Shown piece by piece: positions 9,773 to 19,120 of a stretch of 64,000 nucleotides of DNA. The notes beneath the pieces were generated by a model. That model searched no databases. It was not told the origin of the DNA and worked only from the letters and a program-made list of their open reading frames with translations. How positions within the stretch are numbered: position 1 is the first letter of the stretch; each line of letters opens with the position of its first letter. The translations under genes were made by a program, and so were the position numbers. The DNA is taken from NCBI RefSeq assembly GCF_003112535.1, contig NZ_BEWA01000007.1, forward strand, positions 279,792 to 343,791, written 5' to 3'. The DNA is from Streptomyces rishiriensis (GTDB lineage Bacteria; Actinomycetota; Actinomycetes; Streptomycetales; Streptomycetaceae).

Positions 9773-9879
9773 CCGATCCCCTTCATCGAACGTCACCCCA
9801 CGTCTCGTCCGACTTCACTCCCCTTCACTCCCCTTCGCGCCACACAGCCCCCTTCACGCCGCATCACCTGGAGGAATCC

Positions 9880-10083
9880 ATGGGCCAGTCCCCCAGCACC
9901 GTTCCCGCCGCCGGAGCCGACCGGGGCCTCGGCCGCCCGCGCGCTGCCGAGCAGTCCGTCCCTGCCCCCGCCCCTGCCGTCGCCGTCCGCTCCGGCGCCC
10001 GCGACCCCGGCCGTCCGGTGTCCGGACACGGCGTCACCGGCGCGCGGGAGCGGGTCGCCTGGTCAGGGGGCGGGACGCCATGA
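9880..10083 (+). CDS. Small Ala/Pro/Arg-rich ORF coupled to response regulator
   Basis: A 67-codon ORF with a strong GGAGGAAT six bases before its ATG. Its TGA overlaps the ATG of the next gene (ATGA at 10080-10083). The product is low in complexity, has no membrane helix and no family I recognise. It may act mainly as a leader that couples translation to the response regulator. It could also be a chance ORF, but the ribosome site and overlap argue for translation. Confidence 0.5.
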   Translation: MGQSPSTVPAAGADRGLGRPRAAEQSVPAPAPAVAVRSGARDPGRPVSGHGVTGARERVAWSGGGTP

Positions 10084-10748
10084 CGGAGATGACGGAGAGA
10101 GGCGTACTGATCTGCGACGCCCACGAGTTGATGCGGGCCGGCCTGCGCGGGCTGGTCGACGGCCAGCCGGACCTCACGGTCGTCGGCGAGGCCGGGGACG
10201 GCGAGACGGCTGTGGCCCAGGCACTCACGCTGCGCCCGGACCTCGTCCTCATGGAGGCGCGGCTGCCGTGCCTGGACGGCATCTCGGCCACCACCCGACT
10301 GCGCGCGGAACTGCCCGACACACGCGTACTGGTCCTCACCGCCTGCGACCGCGACGAGTACGCCTACGCGGCGCTCCGGGCCGGAGCGAGTGGCTTCCTC
10401 GTCAAGGACGCCCCGGCCGCCGAGATGCTGGTCGCCGTCCGTGGGGTACTGCGGGGCGAAACGATGCTCGCCCCTTCGGTGGCGCGGCGGCTCGTCGACC
10501 GGTACGTCACGGGCGCCGTCGCCCCGCTCGCCGACGCACGCCTCGACACGCTGACCGGGCGCGAGCGGGAGGTGCTGGGTCTGGTCGGCCGCGGGCTGAA
10601 CAACGTGGAGATCGCCGAGAAGCTGTTCCTCGGCGAGACCACCGTCAAGACCCACGTGGGCCGCATCCTCACCAAGCTGCGTCTCCGTGACCGCATACAG
10701 GCCGTCGTCGTGGCCTACGAGAGCGGACTGGTTCGTCCAGGCGGATGA
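10080..10748 (+). CDS. Orphan NarL-type response regulator lacking the phospho-Asp
   Basis: A 222-aa protein with a receiver domain (1-125) and a LuxR-type helix-turn-helix (~155-215: TGREREVLGLVGRGLNNVEI, then TTVKTHVGRILTKL). The receiver is atypical: the acidic pair is Asp13-Ala14 (ICDAHE), and the phospho-acceptor position carries Glu59 (LMEARLP) where the family has Asp. The Thr (VLTAC) and Lys (LVKDA) are kept. Glu can mimic phospho-Asp, so it may be permanently active or controlled in another way. No histidine kinase is adjacent. Start at ATG 10080 overlaps the small ORF before it. Confidence 0.85.
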   Translation: MTEMTERGVLICDAHELMRAGLRGLVDGQPDLTVVGEAGDGETAVAQALTLRPDLVLMEARLPCLDGISATTRLRAELPDTRVLVLTACDRDEYAYAALRAGASGFLVKDAPAAEMLVAVRGVLRGETMLAPSVARRLVDRYVTGAVAPLADARLDTLTGREREVLGLVGRGLNNVEIAEKLFLGETTVKTHVGRILTKLRLRDRIQAVVVAYESGLVRPGG

Positions 10749-10959
10749 CCCGGTCGGACGCCCGGGAGGACGCCCGACGACCCAGCCGATCCCTAGGTTC
10801 GAGGCCTGTCGATCATGCGGGAGTCCCTTCGCCGCCCCCCGGGTCACCGGCGCGGTCACTCCCGCGTTCGGCCGAGGACCTTCGACGCTCGCCCCGTATG
10901 CGAACGTCCGCCCCTGCGCCCTCTCGGCACTTTCAGAAACTTCCGCACTGGAGCACACC

Positions 10960-11793
10960 ATGACGCAGCACAGCATGTTCAGCATCGAGACAGTCGCGCC
11001 GAAGATCCGCAGGGTCACCTTCTCGAATCCGCCGGTGAACGTCGTCGGCGCGGACACCGTCACCCGACTGGCCGACGTCGTCGACGAGCTGAGCCGGGAC
11101 GAGCAGGTTCAGGTCGTCGTCTTCGACAGCGGCACTCCCGGATACTTCTTCAACCACGCCGATCTCGGCCAGGTGCCCGAACTCCTGGCGCTGAACGGCC
11201 CCGACGGGACCCCGGCCTGGGTCGACCTGGTCACGAGCCTGACCAGCGCCCCGTTCATCAGCATCGCCTCCATCCGCGGACGGACCCGGGGTGGCGGGGA
11301 CGAGATCGCCCTGGCCTTCGACCTGCGCTACGCCAGCCGCGAGGAGGCGTTCTTCTGCCAGCCCGAGGTCGCGATCGGCATCGTCCCCGGCGGTGGCGGC
11401 AGCGACCGTCTGGCCCGGCTGCTGGGAAGGGACCGCGCGCTCGAAGCGATCCTCACCAGCCAGGACTTCGACGCCGATACGGCCGAGCGGTACGGGTGGG
11501 TGACCCGGGCCGTCGCCGACGCCGAACTCGACGACCTCGTGAGCGGCGTGGCCGCGCGCATCGCCTCGTTCGACAAGCAGTCCGTCCTGGCCGCCAAGGC
11601 ACAGATCAACCGTTCGACCCTGCCGCCGGTGGCCGATCTGCGCGCGTCCTGGGCGGAGTTCGCGGAATCGGTGAACTGGCCGGGATTCCAGGCGCGCGTC
11701 CCGCAGCTCGGAAAGGCCATCGCCGAGATCGGCCTCGAAGAGATCGAGCGAAACCTCGGCCACTACGCCGGCCTCATCAACGAACAGGCATGA
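10960..11793 (+). CDS. Enoyl-CoA hydratase/isomerase family protein
   Basis: A 277-aa crotonase-fold protein. The oxyanion-hole segment is SIRGRTRGGGDEIALAFDLR and the second is PEVAIGIVPGGGGSDRLARL. The acidic residue in CQPEVAIG matches one catalytic Glu; the other catalytic position is less clear, so it may not be a hydratase proper. Many Streptomyces relatives of this form stand alone beside SnoaL-like genes, as here. ATG 10960 is chosen with GGAG seven bases upstream; the frame extends further upstream but without family similarity. It would act on acyl-CoA in the cytoplasm. Confidence 0.8.
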   Translation: MTQHSMFSIETVAPKIRRVTFSNPPVNVVGADTVTRLADVVDELSRDEQVQVVVFDSGTPGYFFNHADLGQVPELLALNGPDGTPAWVDLVTSLTSAPFISIASIRGRTRGGGDEIALAFDLRYASREEAFFCQPEVAIGIVPGGGGSDRLARLLGRDRALEAILTSQDFDADTAERYGWVTRAVADAELDDLVSGVAARIASFDKQSVLAAKAQINRSTLPPVADLRASWAEFAESVNWPGFQARVPQLGKAIAEIGLEEIERNLGHYAGLINEQA

Positions 11794-11868
11794 GCGCCGT
11801 CCACCCGCGGTGAGGCCCGCTCCACGCCGACCCGCTCCGCCGGAACCGAACGGAAAGGCACCGACATC

Positions 11869-12115
11869 ATGGCTGACATGCAGACGGCCCAGCCGCACGA
11901 GGCGGCGCAGGCTGGAATCACGGAGTGGCGACGCATCGTCACGAAGCTGGACTGGGACCGGCTCCCCGATCTCCTCACGGAGAACGTCGCCTACCGCTCC
12001 CTGCGGACCTCGAGCCGTACCAGGGGAAGGACACGATGGCGGCGATCCTGCGCGTCGTATTCGCCGTCATGGAGGACTTCACCTATCTGCGGCGTTTCAT
12101 GGGCGTGCCCCGGGC
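11869..12115 (+). pseudogene. SnoaL-like (NTF2-fold) protein, frameshifted and truncated
   Basis: The first ~45 codons (ITEWRRIVTKLDWDRLPDLL, then TENVAYR) look like a SnoaL-like polyketide-cyclase-fold protein. The match then jumps to another frame (LEPYQGKDTMAAILRVVF, then MEDFTYLRRF) near 12005 and stops at about 12110. Full-length members are ~130-140 aa, so the 3' half is gone. GGAAAGG precedes the ATG. The intact parent gene was probably in an operon with the crotonase gene upstream. Confidence 0.65.
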
Positions 12116-12671
12116 TCACACACACGGGCATGAAGAGCTACCCCCACTCCTTTCTCCCCGCAGATTCGAGAGAGGGCAGCCGCGATCTCACCCCGTAATG
12201 TCACTGGTCGGCGGGATGCTTTCGAGATCGAGGAGGATCAGGAAAGCGTGAGCGGGAAGGTGACCGCCCCGGAGATGCTTGTCAGTGCGACGCGTGGGCC
12301 GAAATGGGCCACACCGTGCAACGCACCTTCGGCAGCGAGAATGTCCGGCGAGTGGCTGATCGCGATGTCCTATCCGTCCTGCCCCACCGCCTCGTTCTCC
12401 GTGCCCGCATAGGGATTGCCCGTTCCCTTTTCCTTCCTCCCTCGGAGGAGAAAGCTTGATGCCGACCAGAGCCGGGAGCGAGTCGGGATGCTCGATGTCC
12501 CTTGATTTCAAGCGTACTTGCGAGGGCCAATACCGGCAAATCGACCGCAGCCGGTGGCCGCCGCCGTACGAGTGGCACACCCCATCCGCCAGGTGTGCAA
12601 TGGAGTCGGGGAAGAATGTTGTCAACGAGCCTTGTAGGCAAGGGATCCGGACTCAATCGAGGAGATCGGCG
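12116..12671. other. Intergenic, unassigned
   Basis: About 550 bases downstream of the SnoaL remnant. Local base use is less GC-rich than the neighbours, especially 12420-12550. No frame gives a recognisable protein and I see no RNA gene. It may hold the promoter for the gene starting at 12672. Confidence 0.35.
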
Positions 12672-14323
12672 ATGGTACTGCAGCAAATAACCGTCCCGCA
12701 TGTGGGCACCTACAACTTCGGAGTCGGAGTGGACCGACTCTCCGGAACCGCTATGAATCTCGTGGTGACTCCGACGACCGCGCCGCCGACCGATGCCAGC
12801 GGTTCGAGCCAGTCCTTCGAGGTATCCGTGTCACATCGACACACGACCTGCTGGAGAAGCTGGGAATCGACGTCAAAGCCTCGTACGGCTGTGCCGCGTT
12901 CGGTGCCGGCATCTCCGCACGCTTCTCCTTCGCCCAGAGCAGCGAGGTGCACTCGGCATCTCTGTTCATGGCGATAACCGCCACCATCCACCTGGCGGAC
13001 CTGAGCATCCCCGAGTGCACTCTGACCGGGCCCGCCGGGGCCATGGTGGGCCGTCCGGAGGTGTTCACCCAGAGATACGGCGACATGTTCGCCCGGTCCT
13101 GCCGCCGCGGTGGCCTCTTCGTAGGGCTGATCCGGGTGGAGACGTTCGACGAAACGGAGTCCACCGCCATCGAGGCCGAACTGGGCGGCTCGTACGGATT
13201 CTTCTCAGGCGAGGCCGCCACGAAATTCACGAAGGTCACCCAGGATCACAAGGTGAACGTCTATTGCAAGATGTATTCGGAAGGGGGCCCCGCGCTCCAA
13301 CTGACGGACCCGGCCGATCCCGCGGGCCTGCTGAACGCCGCGAACACGTGGATGCAGGCGATGCATGACGACCCGAGCAAATACTCCCAGCCGTACGAGT
13401 GGACTCTGGCGCCCATCTCCATCACCGAGGGCCCGACGCCGCCGAACCCGGAGCAGATCGCCAACGCCCAGGAGATCCTGAAGTTCTGCGCCCAGGAACA
13501 CGCGGCGCTGCTCGACCAGTTCAATCTCCTCAACTGGTGGGTCAAGCACCCGGACCGTTACGACTGGACAGGAGCGACCCCCCTGGCCGAGGTGGTGGCG
13601 GCCGGGAGCGGGACCCAGAAGGACCTGGACACGGTTGCGGCGTGCGCCAGCGCCGCCATCGAGGATCCGTCGACGGCGAAGAGGCCCGCCACGTACGCCG
13701 AAGAGCAGGGAACGGTCTACCCGGCCGGGGTGATGCCCGCCAGCCCTCCCAAGCCACTTCCCGGGCCCGTCACCGTCTACGACCAGGTGTCGTTCGCCGG
13801 TCACTCCCAGACCCTGGCACCTGGCAAGTACGACAACGCCGAAGGCAACATCACCATCGGCAACGACTCGATCCGCTCCCTCCAGCTGCCCGCCGGCATG
13901 GTGGTGGGGCTGTACGAGCACTTCCACTTCCAAGGGCAGTTCATCGACATCAGGGAGAGCACCGCGGACCTGAACCAGTGGTCGGCGAAGGCGAGCTCCC
14001 TGGCGATCTACCGGGACGGCGAGGAACCGCCGAGGACCACGGAAGTCGTACTGATCCAGTTGCCGAACCTGGACACCTGGGACGGCCCTTTCTGGGTGTT
14101 CTCCGCCGCGAACGGCATACAGAACGCGCCCACCATGTCGATCCGGTCCGCGCACATCCCCGAGGGAATGATCCTCACCCTGTTTTCGGGGCCCGACTTC
14201 ACCGGCTCGGCTTTCGACTTCACACAGGACACGGCCGAGCTCGGCGAACACGCCCCGGGCACGTACTCGTTCGCCGTCTGGGACCGGGTCCAGGGTGAGA
14301 AGCCCGTCCTGCCTCCCGGCTGA
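12672..14323 (+). pseudogene. MACPF-like plus beta/gamma-crystallin protein, one frameshift
   Basis: Adding a single base near 12823 joins the N-terminal frame (ATG 12672, VLQQITVPHVGTYNFGVGVD) to a long second frame (VTSTHDLLEKLGIDVKASYG onward) to give one ~550-aa protein. The N-terminal ~330 residues contain a stretch of MACPF-type layout: YGDMFARSCRRGG, a lone-GSYG block and FFSG. I call this MACPF-like, not proven. The C-terminal ~170 residues carry two Greek-key units of beta/gamma-crystallin type (VTVYDQVSFAGHSQTLAPGKY and FWVFSAANG, each followed by a LPAGMVVGLYEHFHFQGQF-like strand set). No signal peptide. GGAG lies eight bases before the ATG. As assembled, translation gives a ~100-aa stub; the downstream frame could only start at GTG 12947. 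Confidence 0.6.
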
Positions 14324-14473
14324 TACCGGGGAGAGGCGGGAACGGCAAGCACGCAGCGGCCGGGGCCGGCGGGTTCCTGGTCGAGGACACCGGTCCCCGG
14401 CCGAACGGGATGTCCTGCGGTTGCTCGGCACTCGTCTGTCCGACCGTGGGCGATTCTCACGAGAATGACGGAG

Positions 14474-15424
14474 CTACGCGGTCACCGCGACCACCCGCTT
14501 GCCCACGGCTCCGCCGCGCTCGAACGCCTCGTGGGCGGCCGCGATGTCCGCGAGCGGATAGACGCTGTCGACCACCGGGCGCAGCGCATATGACGTGACG
14601 TGGCCGGCCAGCTCACGGAGCACGGCGGTGTCGGGATTGGCGCTGAAAGCGCGGATGCGGCGGGCGCCGTACACGCTCGACGCGGCGATCGCGGCCAGGG
14701 CCGAAGCGGACAGTCCCACGGTGACCATCCGGCCGCCTTTGGCCAACCGGCTCCGGTAGCAGTTCAGCTCCGTGCCGACGGTGTCGACGATGACGTCGAA
14801 GGGGCCGATCCCCTCCGAGGCGGTGGAGCCGTAGTCGAGGACCTCGTCGGCGCCCAGGTCGGCAAGGAGCCGGGCGTGGCGGTCGCGAGCCAGCGCGGTC
14901 ACACGGCCGCCCATGGCGTGCGCCAACTGCACGGCGGCCGTGCCGACCCCGCCCGCCGCACCCCGGACCAGGACCCGATCCCCGCCGGCGAGATGCACGC
15001 TGTCGCGCAGCGCGATCAGCGCCGTGGAGCCCGCGACGACCAGGGAGGCCGCCTCGACCGACGAGAGGTCCGCCGGAGCCGGGGCGATCCGGTCCGCGGA
15101 GACCACGACGTACTCGGCCGCCCCGGCCACGGCATGCCGCCGCCGGGGATGCACCGTGCCCCACACCCGGTCCCCGACCCGGCAGCCCGCGACATCGGGG
15201 CCGGTCGCGGCCACGGTGCCCGCGAAGTCCAGTCCCACCCCGATCGGGAACCGGCGCCCCGACATCATCTTCAACTCACCCGTGCGGACGATCACATCGT
15301 GCCCGTTCACGCTGGACGCCTCGACCGACACCAGCACCTCACCCGCACCGGGTGCGGGGCGGTCCACGTCATTGACCCGTAGGACGTCCGCTGCACCGTA
15401 GCTCGTGATCTGAGCGGCCTTCAT
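14474..15424 (-). CDS. NADPH:quinone-type oxidoreductase (zinc-less MDR)
   Basis: A 316-aa medium-chain dehydrogenase/reductase of the quinone-oxidoreductase subfamily. It has the N-terminal GroES-like barrel (MKAAQITSYG, VDRPAPGAGEVLV, PIGVGLDFAGTVAATG) and a cofactor motif GAAGGVGTAAVQLA at about residue 150. Zinc-binding Cys residues of alcohol dehydrogenases are absent. It should reduce quinones or enones with NADPH. Start at ATG 15424 is set by GGAAGGA upstream. It diverges from an MmyB-type regulator gene, a pairing seen often in Streptomyces, which suggests that regulator controls it. Confidence 0.85.
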   Translation of the reverse strand: MKAAQITSYGAADVLRVNDVDRPAPGAGEVLVSVEASSVNGHDVIVRTGELKMMSGRRFPIGVGLDFAGTVAATGPDVAGCRVGDRVWGTVHPRRRHAVAGAAEYVVVSADRIAPAPADLSSVEAASLVVAGSTALIALRDSVHLAGGDRVLVRGAAGGVGTAAVQLAHAMGGRVTALARDRHARLLADLGADEVLDYGSTASEGIGPFDVIVDTVGTELNCYRSRLAKGGRMVTVGLSASALAAIAASSVYGARRIRAFSANPDTAVLRELAGHVTSYALRPVVDSVYPLADIAAAHEAFERGGAVGKRVVAVTA

Positions 15425-15542
15425 GTCGCTGTCCTTCCGTGGCCTGCTGTGGTGGATCAGATACTGGGCCCCGCGCTCGGCATCACGGTCGTTCCCCTTT
15501 TCCTGGGTCCGGCAGACCCACCCTCGCGGGCTGCGCCGACGG

Positions 15543-15557
15543 CATACTGGCGCCGTG
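15543..15557 (+). promoter_or_regulatory. Leaderless promoter for XRE regulator
   Basis: CATACT at 15543-15548 fits a -10 hexamer and ends six bases before the GTG at 15555. No ribosome binding site is present, as expected for a leaderless transcript starting at the GTG. Confidence 0.5.
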
Positions 15558-16469
15558 ACCGACGACACGCTCGCCATGAGTGACGATCCCCGACGCGAAC
15601 TCGGCGACTTTCTGCGAACGCGCCGGACTCGGCTGCTGCCGCAGGAAGTCGGCCTGGAACCCGGCCCGAGGCGACGGGTCGCCGGACTGCGGCGGGAGGA
15701 ACTGGCCCTGCTCGCCGGGGTGAGCGCGGACTACTACCAGCGCATGGAGCAGGGCCGCGACGTCCGGCCGTCCGACCAGGTCCTGGACGCCCTGGCCCGC
15801 GCCCTCAACTTCTCCGCCGAGGAGTCCCGGCACCTGCACAGCCTCGCCGTCGCCGCGCGCACGCCCACCCGCAGCCCGCGCGAGCACGCTCCGGAGGAGG
15901 TACCGCCCACCACGCTGCGGCTGCTGGGCACCATGACCTCGCCCACGATGGTCGTCGGCCGTTTCCTCGACATCCTGGCGTGGAATCCGCTGGCAGGTGC
16001 ACTGCTGGGCGAGTTCACCCGACTCCCCCGAGCCGAGCGGAACGTGCTGGGGCTGCTGCTGCACCCCGAAGCCGACCAGGCGTGCCCGGACCGGGCGGCG
16101 ACCGTCGCCGAGCTGACCGGGATGCTGCGCAGGCAGGTCGCCGCCGATCCGGGGAACCCGCGCGCCGTGCAACTCGTGGGCCAACTCGCCGTTCGCAGCA
16201 ACGAGTTCGCGACCCTGTGGGCACGCCACGACGTCGAGGAGGTCACCCGCGGCCGGATGCGCGTCAACCACCCGCTGGTCGGCGAGCTGAGCCTGGACTG
16301 GGACGCCTACCCGATGCCCGGCGCTCCCGGTCCGGTGCTCATCACCTGCACCGCCGAGCCGGGAGGCCCGGACGACGAACGACTCCAGCTGCTGGCAGGC
16401 CTGCTCGACGCACCCGGCACGACACCACGGCTGCCCGGCACGACACCGGTGGCCTCCCGGCAGCCGTGA
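15555..16469 (+). CDS. XRE/MmyB-type transcriptional regulator
   Basis: A 304-aa regulator. The N-terminal helix-turn-helix (RRVAGLRREELALLAGVSAD, YYQRMEQGRD, VLDALARALN) is of the Xre type, and the C-terminal half (LLGTMTSPTMVVGRFLDILA, WNPLAGALLG, HPEADQACPDR) is the MmyB-like ligand-binding domain, a PAS-like fold that in one studied case binds fatty acid. I use GTG 15555 rather than ATG 15576 because a -10 box lies just before it. It faces the quinone oxidoreductase gene across a short gap and most likely regulates it. Confidence 0.85.
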   Translation: MTDDTLAMSDDPRRELGDFLRTRRTRLLPQEVGLEPGPRRRVAGLRREELALLAGVSADYYQRMEQGRDVRPSDQVLDALARALNFSAEESRHLHSLAVAARTPTRSPREHAPEEVPPTTLRLLGTMTSPTMVVGRFLDILAWNPLAGALLGEFTRLPRAERNVLGLLLHPEADQACPDRAATVAELTGMLRRQVAADPGNPRAVQLVGQLAVRSNEFATLWARHDVEEVTRGRMRVNHPLVGELSLDWDAYPMPGAPGPVLITCTAEPGGPDDERLQLLAGLLDAPGTTPRLPGTTPVASRQP

Positions 16470-16764
16470 CACACCGGTCTGCTCGCGACTGACGTCACCG
16501 CCGGACCCCCGCCTGCCTGACGAGCGAGCAGACGGCCCGTGGCACAGCCCGCCCGGCGGGAGAACCCCGCGCGCCTGGCGCGGCCGGCTTCCCCGCCCCC
16601 CGCACCCCGCCCCCGGCTTCTCATCACCCCGACCGGAAAAGCCGGGTTAGTCTGCCGGAATGGAGACCGTCGAGCGGCCGCCCGCCTTCGGCGTGGGGTG
16701 ATGAACGGCTTCGCGGGGGACGTGCGGGTCCTCTTCCTCGTCGCGGCGGTCTGCGCGGCTGCGG
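16470..16764. other. Intergenic and degraded 5' end of hydrolase
   Basis: GC-rich spacer after the regulator. An ATG at 16660 opens only 14 codons before a stop; it may be the old start of the alpha/beta hydrolase that follows, now out of frame. Confidence 0.35.
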
Positions 16765-17484
16765 GACGTCACCGGATACACCGTCGCCCGCCAGGTCGCC
16801 GACCTGGAAGCGATCCGGCGTACGCTCGGCGCCGACCGGATCATCCTGGTCGGCCGGTCCTGGGGCGGATCACTCGCCGCCCAGTACCTGGCCGCCCATG
16901 GCGAGCACGTCGCCAGAGCGGTCTTCACCTCGCCGGGCGCGCTGTGGGGCCGTCAATACCCCGGCTCCAGGGCCGGGGAACCCTGGAACCGCCTCTCCCC
17001 CGCCCAGAAGGCCCGGCTCGACCGGCTGAACAGCGCACCCCGCATCATCGCGGCGAGCCTGCTCCTCCAGATCAACCCCGGCGCCGCGCACGCGCTGGTC
17101 GGCGACCGCGAGGTCGACCACTGGATGCACGAAGTCGCCCTCCAGGGAAAGGACAGCACCTCGTGCGAGGACGCTCCGCCCACCACGGCGCACGACAACC
17201 CGCAGGGCTTCTACAGCAACCAGATGACCGTCAGGGACTTCGAGCAGCTCCCCGACCCCCGGCCCCGTCTGCGCACCCTGCGCATCCCCTCTCTGATCAT
17301 GCGAGGGGAGTGCGACTTCATCAGGCCCGCCGTGACCGCCGAGTACCGACACACCCTCGCAGGCTCCGAGTCGGTGACCGTCAAGGGAGCCGGCCACTCC
17401 ATCTCAGGAGACCAGCCCGGCCGCTACACCGCGCTGCTGCGGGCCTTCCTCCTGGACGAACCGCTGCCGAAGGGCACCGGCTGA
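16765..17484 (+). pseudogene. Alpha/beta hydrolase (proline iminopeptidase-like), 5' end lost
   Basis: The frame from about 16765 reads DVTGYTVARQVADLEAIRR, then the nucleophile elbow GRSWGG, WGRQYPG and SPAQKARLDRL, and ends with the acid (RGECDFI) and His (GAGHSIS) of the catalytic triad. This is the body of a prolyl aminopeptidase-type hydrolase. The N-terminal strand with the oxyanion HGGPG-type motif is missing: upstream the same frame is Ser/Arg-rich noise without a start codon. The first usable ATG (17125) would leave out the nucleophile. The gene is probably dead. Confidence 0.75.
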
Positions 17485-17520
17485 GTCCGGAACGGGCGCT
17501 CGGGCCGATCGTCCCCGCGC

Positions 17521-18984
17521 TCACACGGAACCCGAGACCGTCATCCAGCGCCACTGGGTGAACTGCTCCAGGTTGGCGGTGCCGCCGATGCGGGAGCCGT
17601 TGCCCGACGCTCCCATCCCACCGAAGGGGGCGTTCGCGGCGTCCTTGGCGGAGACGTCGTTGAGGTGCACCATGCCGGTGCGCAACTGCTCGGCGATGAC
17701 CGCGGCCCTCGACGTCGAACCGGAGTGCACCGCCGCCGTCAGGCCGTATTCGGTGTCGTTGGCGATCTCGACGGCCTCGTCGTCGGTACGGAACGCGACG
17801 ACGGGGGCGACCGGCCCGAAGATCTCCTCGGTGAAGGCGGGCATGGTCCGCTCGACGCGGTCCAGAACGGTGGGCGGGTAGAACAGCCCGTCGCGGCGTC
17901 CGCCCGCCAGCACCCGTGCACCGGCGGCCACGCTCTCGTCCACGATGCGTTCGACCCTCGCGGCCTGGCGCTCGCTGATCACGGGACCGAGGGCCACGCC
18001 CTCTTCGCGCGGGTCGCCGACCCTCAGCTCACCGGCCTGCCTGATCAGCGCCTGCGTGTAGGGCTCCACGAGGTCGGCGTGCACCAGATGACGTCCGGCG
18101 GCGACGCAGGCCTGCCCCTGATAGCCGAAGGAGCTCATCGCCCCGGCTGCCGCGGCGGAGCCGATGTCGGCGTCGTCGAGCACGACGATCGAGTTCTTGC
18201 CGCCCAGTTCCAGCGCCACCCGCTTGAGCCCTTCGCCCGCGAGGCGGGCGACCGCCCGTCCCGCCTCGGTGGAGCCGGTGAAGACGACCATGGCGACATG
18301 GGGATCGGACACGACCGCCTCACCGGTGCCGGGGCCTCCGGGCAGGACGTGGAGCAGTCCCTCGGGCAGTCCGGCCTCCTCGAACAGCCGCGCCACGACG
18401 ACACCGCCGGTCACCGGTGTGTGGGGATCGGGCTTGAGCAGAACGGCGTTGCCCAGCACGAGTGCGGGCGCCAGAGCCCGCATGGCGAACAGCAGGGGAG
18501 CGTTCCAGGGATTGATGACGCCGACCACCCCCAGGGGGACCCGCCATGCGTAACTGGTCAGGGCGGGTGCCGACGGGCTCAGGATCTCGCCGAGGGGCAG
18601 CGACGCGAGGCCGGCGGCCTGCGCGAGCTGGCTGAGTCCGGCCGCGATCTCGTAGTCGCCCTTCGCCGGGACGCCTCCGGACTCCCTGACGATCCACTCG
18701 CGGATCGCTCCGCGGTTGTCGCGCAGGGCCCGGGCGGCGCGGAGCAGGACCTCGGCGCGCTCCTGGGGCGCCGTCGCGGCCCAGGCCCGCTGGGCTCGGG
18801 CGGCCCGGGTCCCGGCCCGGACGACATCCGCGGGCGCTGCCACACCCACCTCGGCCAGCCGCTCCCCCGTGGCGGGTTCGTTCACCGGCTGAACACCGCC
18901 CTCGGACCGCCGCCAACCGCCGCTGTAGATCTTCCCGGTCCATTCGGCCGCGTCCGGCCACGTCTCCTCGTCGGTGACGCTCAT
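17521..18984 (-). CDS. Aldehyde dehydrogenase, benzaldehyde dehydrogenase-like
   Basis: A 487-aa NAD(P)-dependent aldehyde dehydrogenase. It shows the family's INPWNAPLL cofactor block, FTGSTEAGR, catalytic Glu in LELGGKN, catalytic Cys in QGQACVAAGR, and EEIFGPVAPV near the end. The start and internal spacing resemble aryl-aldehyde (XylC-type) enzymes, which oxidise aromatic aldehydes to acids; the real substrate is not determined. It is transcribed away from the SpoIIE-type phosphatase gene, with a shared AT-rich promoter gap. Confidence 0.85.
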   Translation of the reverse strand: MSVTDEETWPDAAEWTGKIYSGGWRRSEGGVQPVNEPATGERLAEVGVAAPADVVRAGTRAARAQRAWAATAPQERAEVLLRAARALRDNRGAIREWIVRESGGVPAKGDYEIAAGLSQLAQAAGLASLPLGEILSPSAPALTSYAWRVPLGVVGVINPWNAPLLFAMRALAPALVLGNAVLLKPDPHTPVTGGVVVARLFEEAGLPEGLLHVLPGGPGTGEAVVSDPHVAMVVFTGSTEAGRAVARLAGEGLKRVALELGGKNSIVVLDDADIGSAAAAGAMSSFGYQGQACVAAGRHLVHADLVEPYTQALIRQAGELRVGDPREEGVALGPVISERQAARVERIVDESVAAGARVLAGGRRDGLFYPPTVLDRVERTMPAFTEEIFGPVAPVVAFRTDDEAVEIANDTEYGLTAAVHSGSTSRAAVIAEQLRTGMVHLNDVSAKDAANAPFGGMGASGNGSRIGGTANLEQFTQWRWMTVSGSV

Positions 18985-19120
18985 GGCACGACCCTCCAGC
19001 CCGACACATTGGTTTATCTTTTACATTTATGCCCATATCGATGGTATATGTCCGGCCATCTCTCCTAGGTTGCTCGCGGCCGGGCCGGGACGCACGGTGG
19101 AAAGACCGAAGCGAGGGCGG
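18985..19120. promoter_or_regulatory. Divergent promoter with partial palindrome
   Basis: The gap between the aldehyde dehydrogenase and the phosphatase is strikingly AT-rich at 19010-19055. It holds an imperfect inverted repeat: ACATTTATGCC at 19023-19033 and GGTATATGT at 19043-19051, nine bases apart. This is a candidate operator, regulator unknown. Confidence 0.4.

Noticed and set aside
12188..12625. Leftward ORF between the SnoaL remnant and the MACPF-like gene
   Set aside because: Composition is irregular, no ribosome site and no recognisable family; codon bias does not match real genes here.
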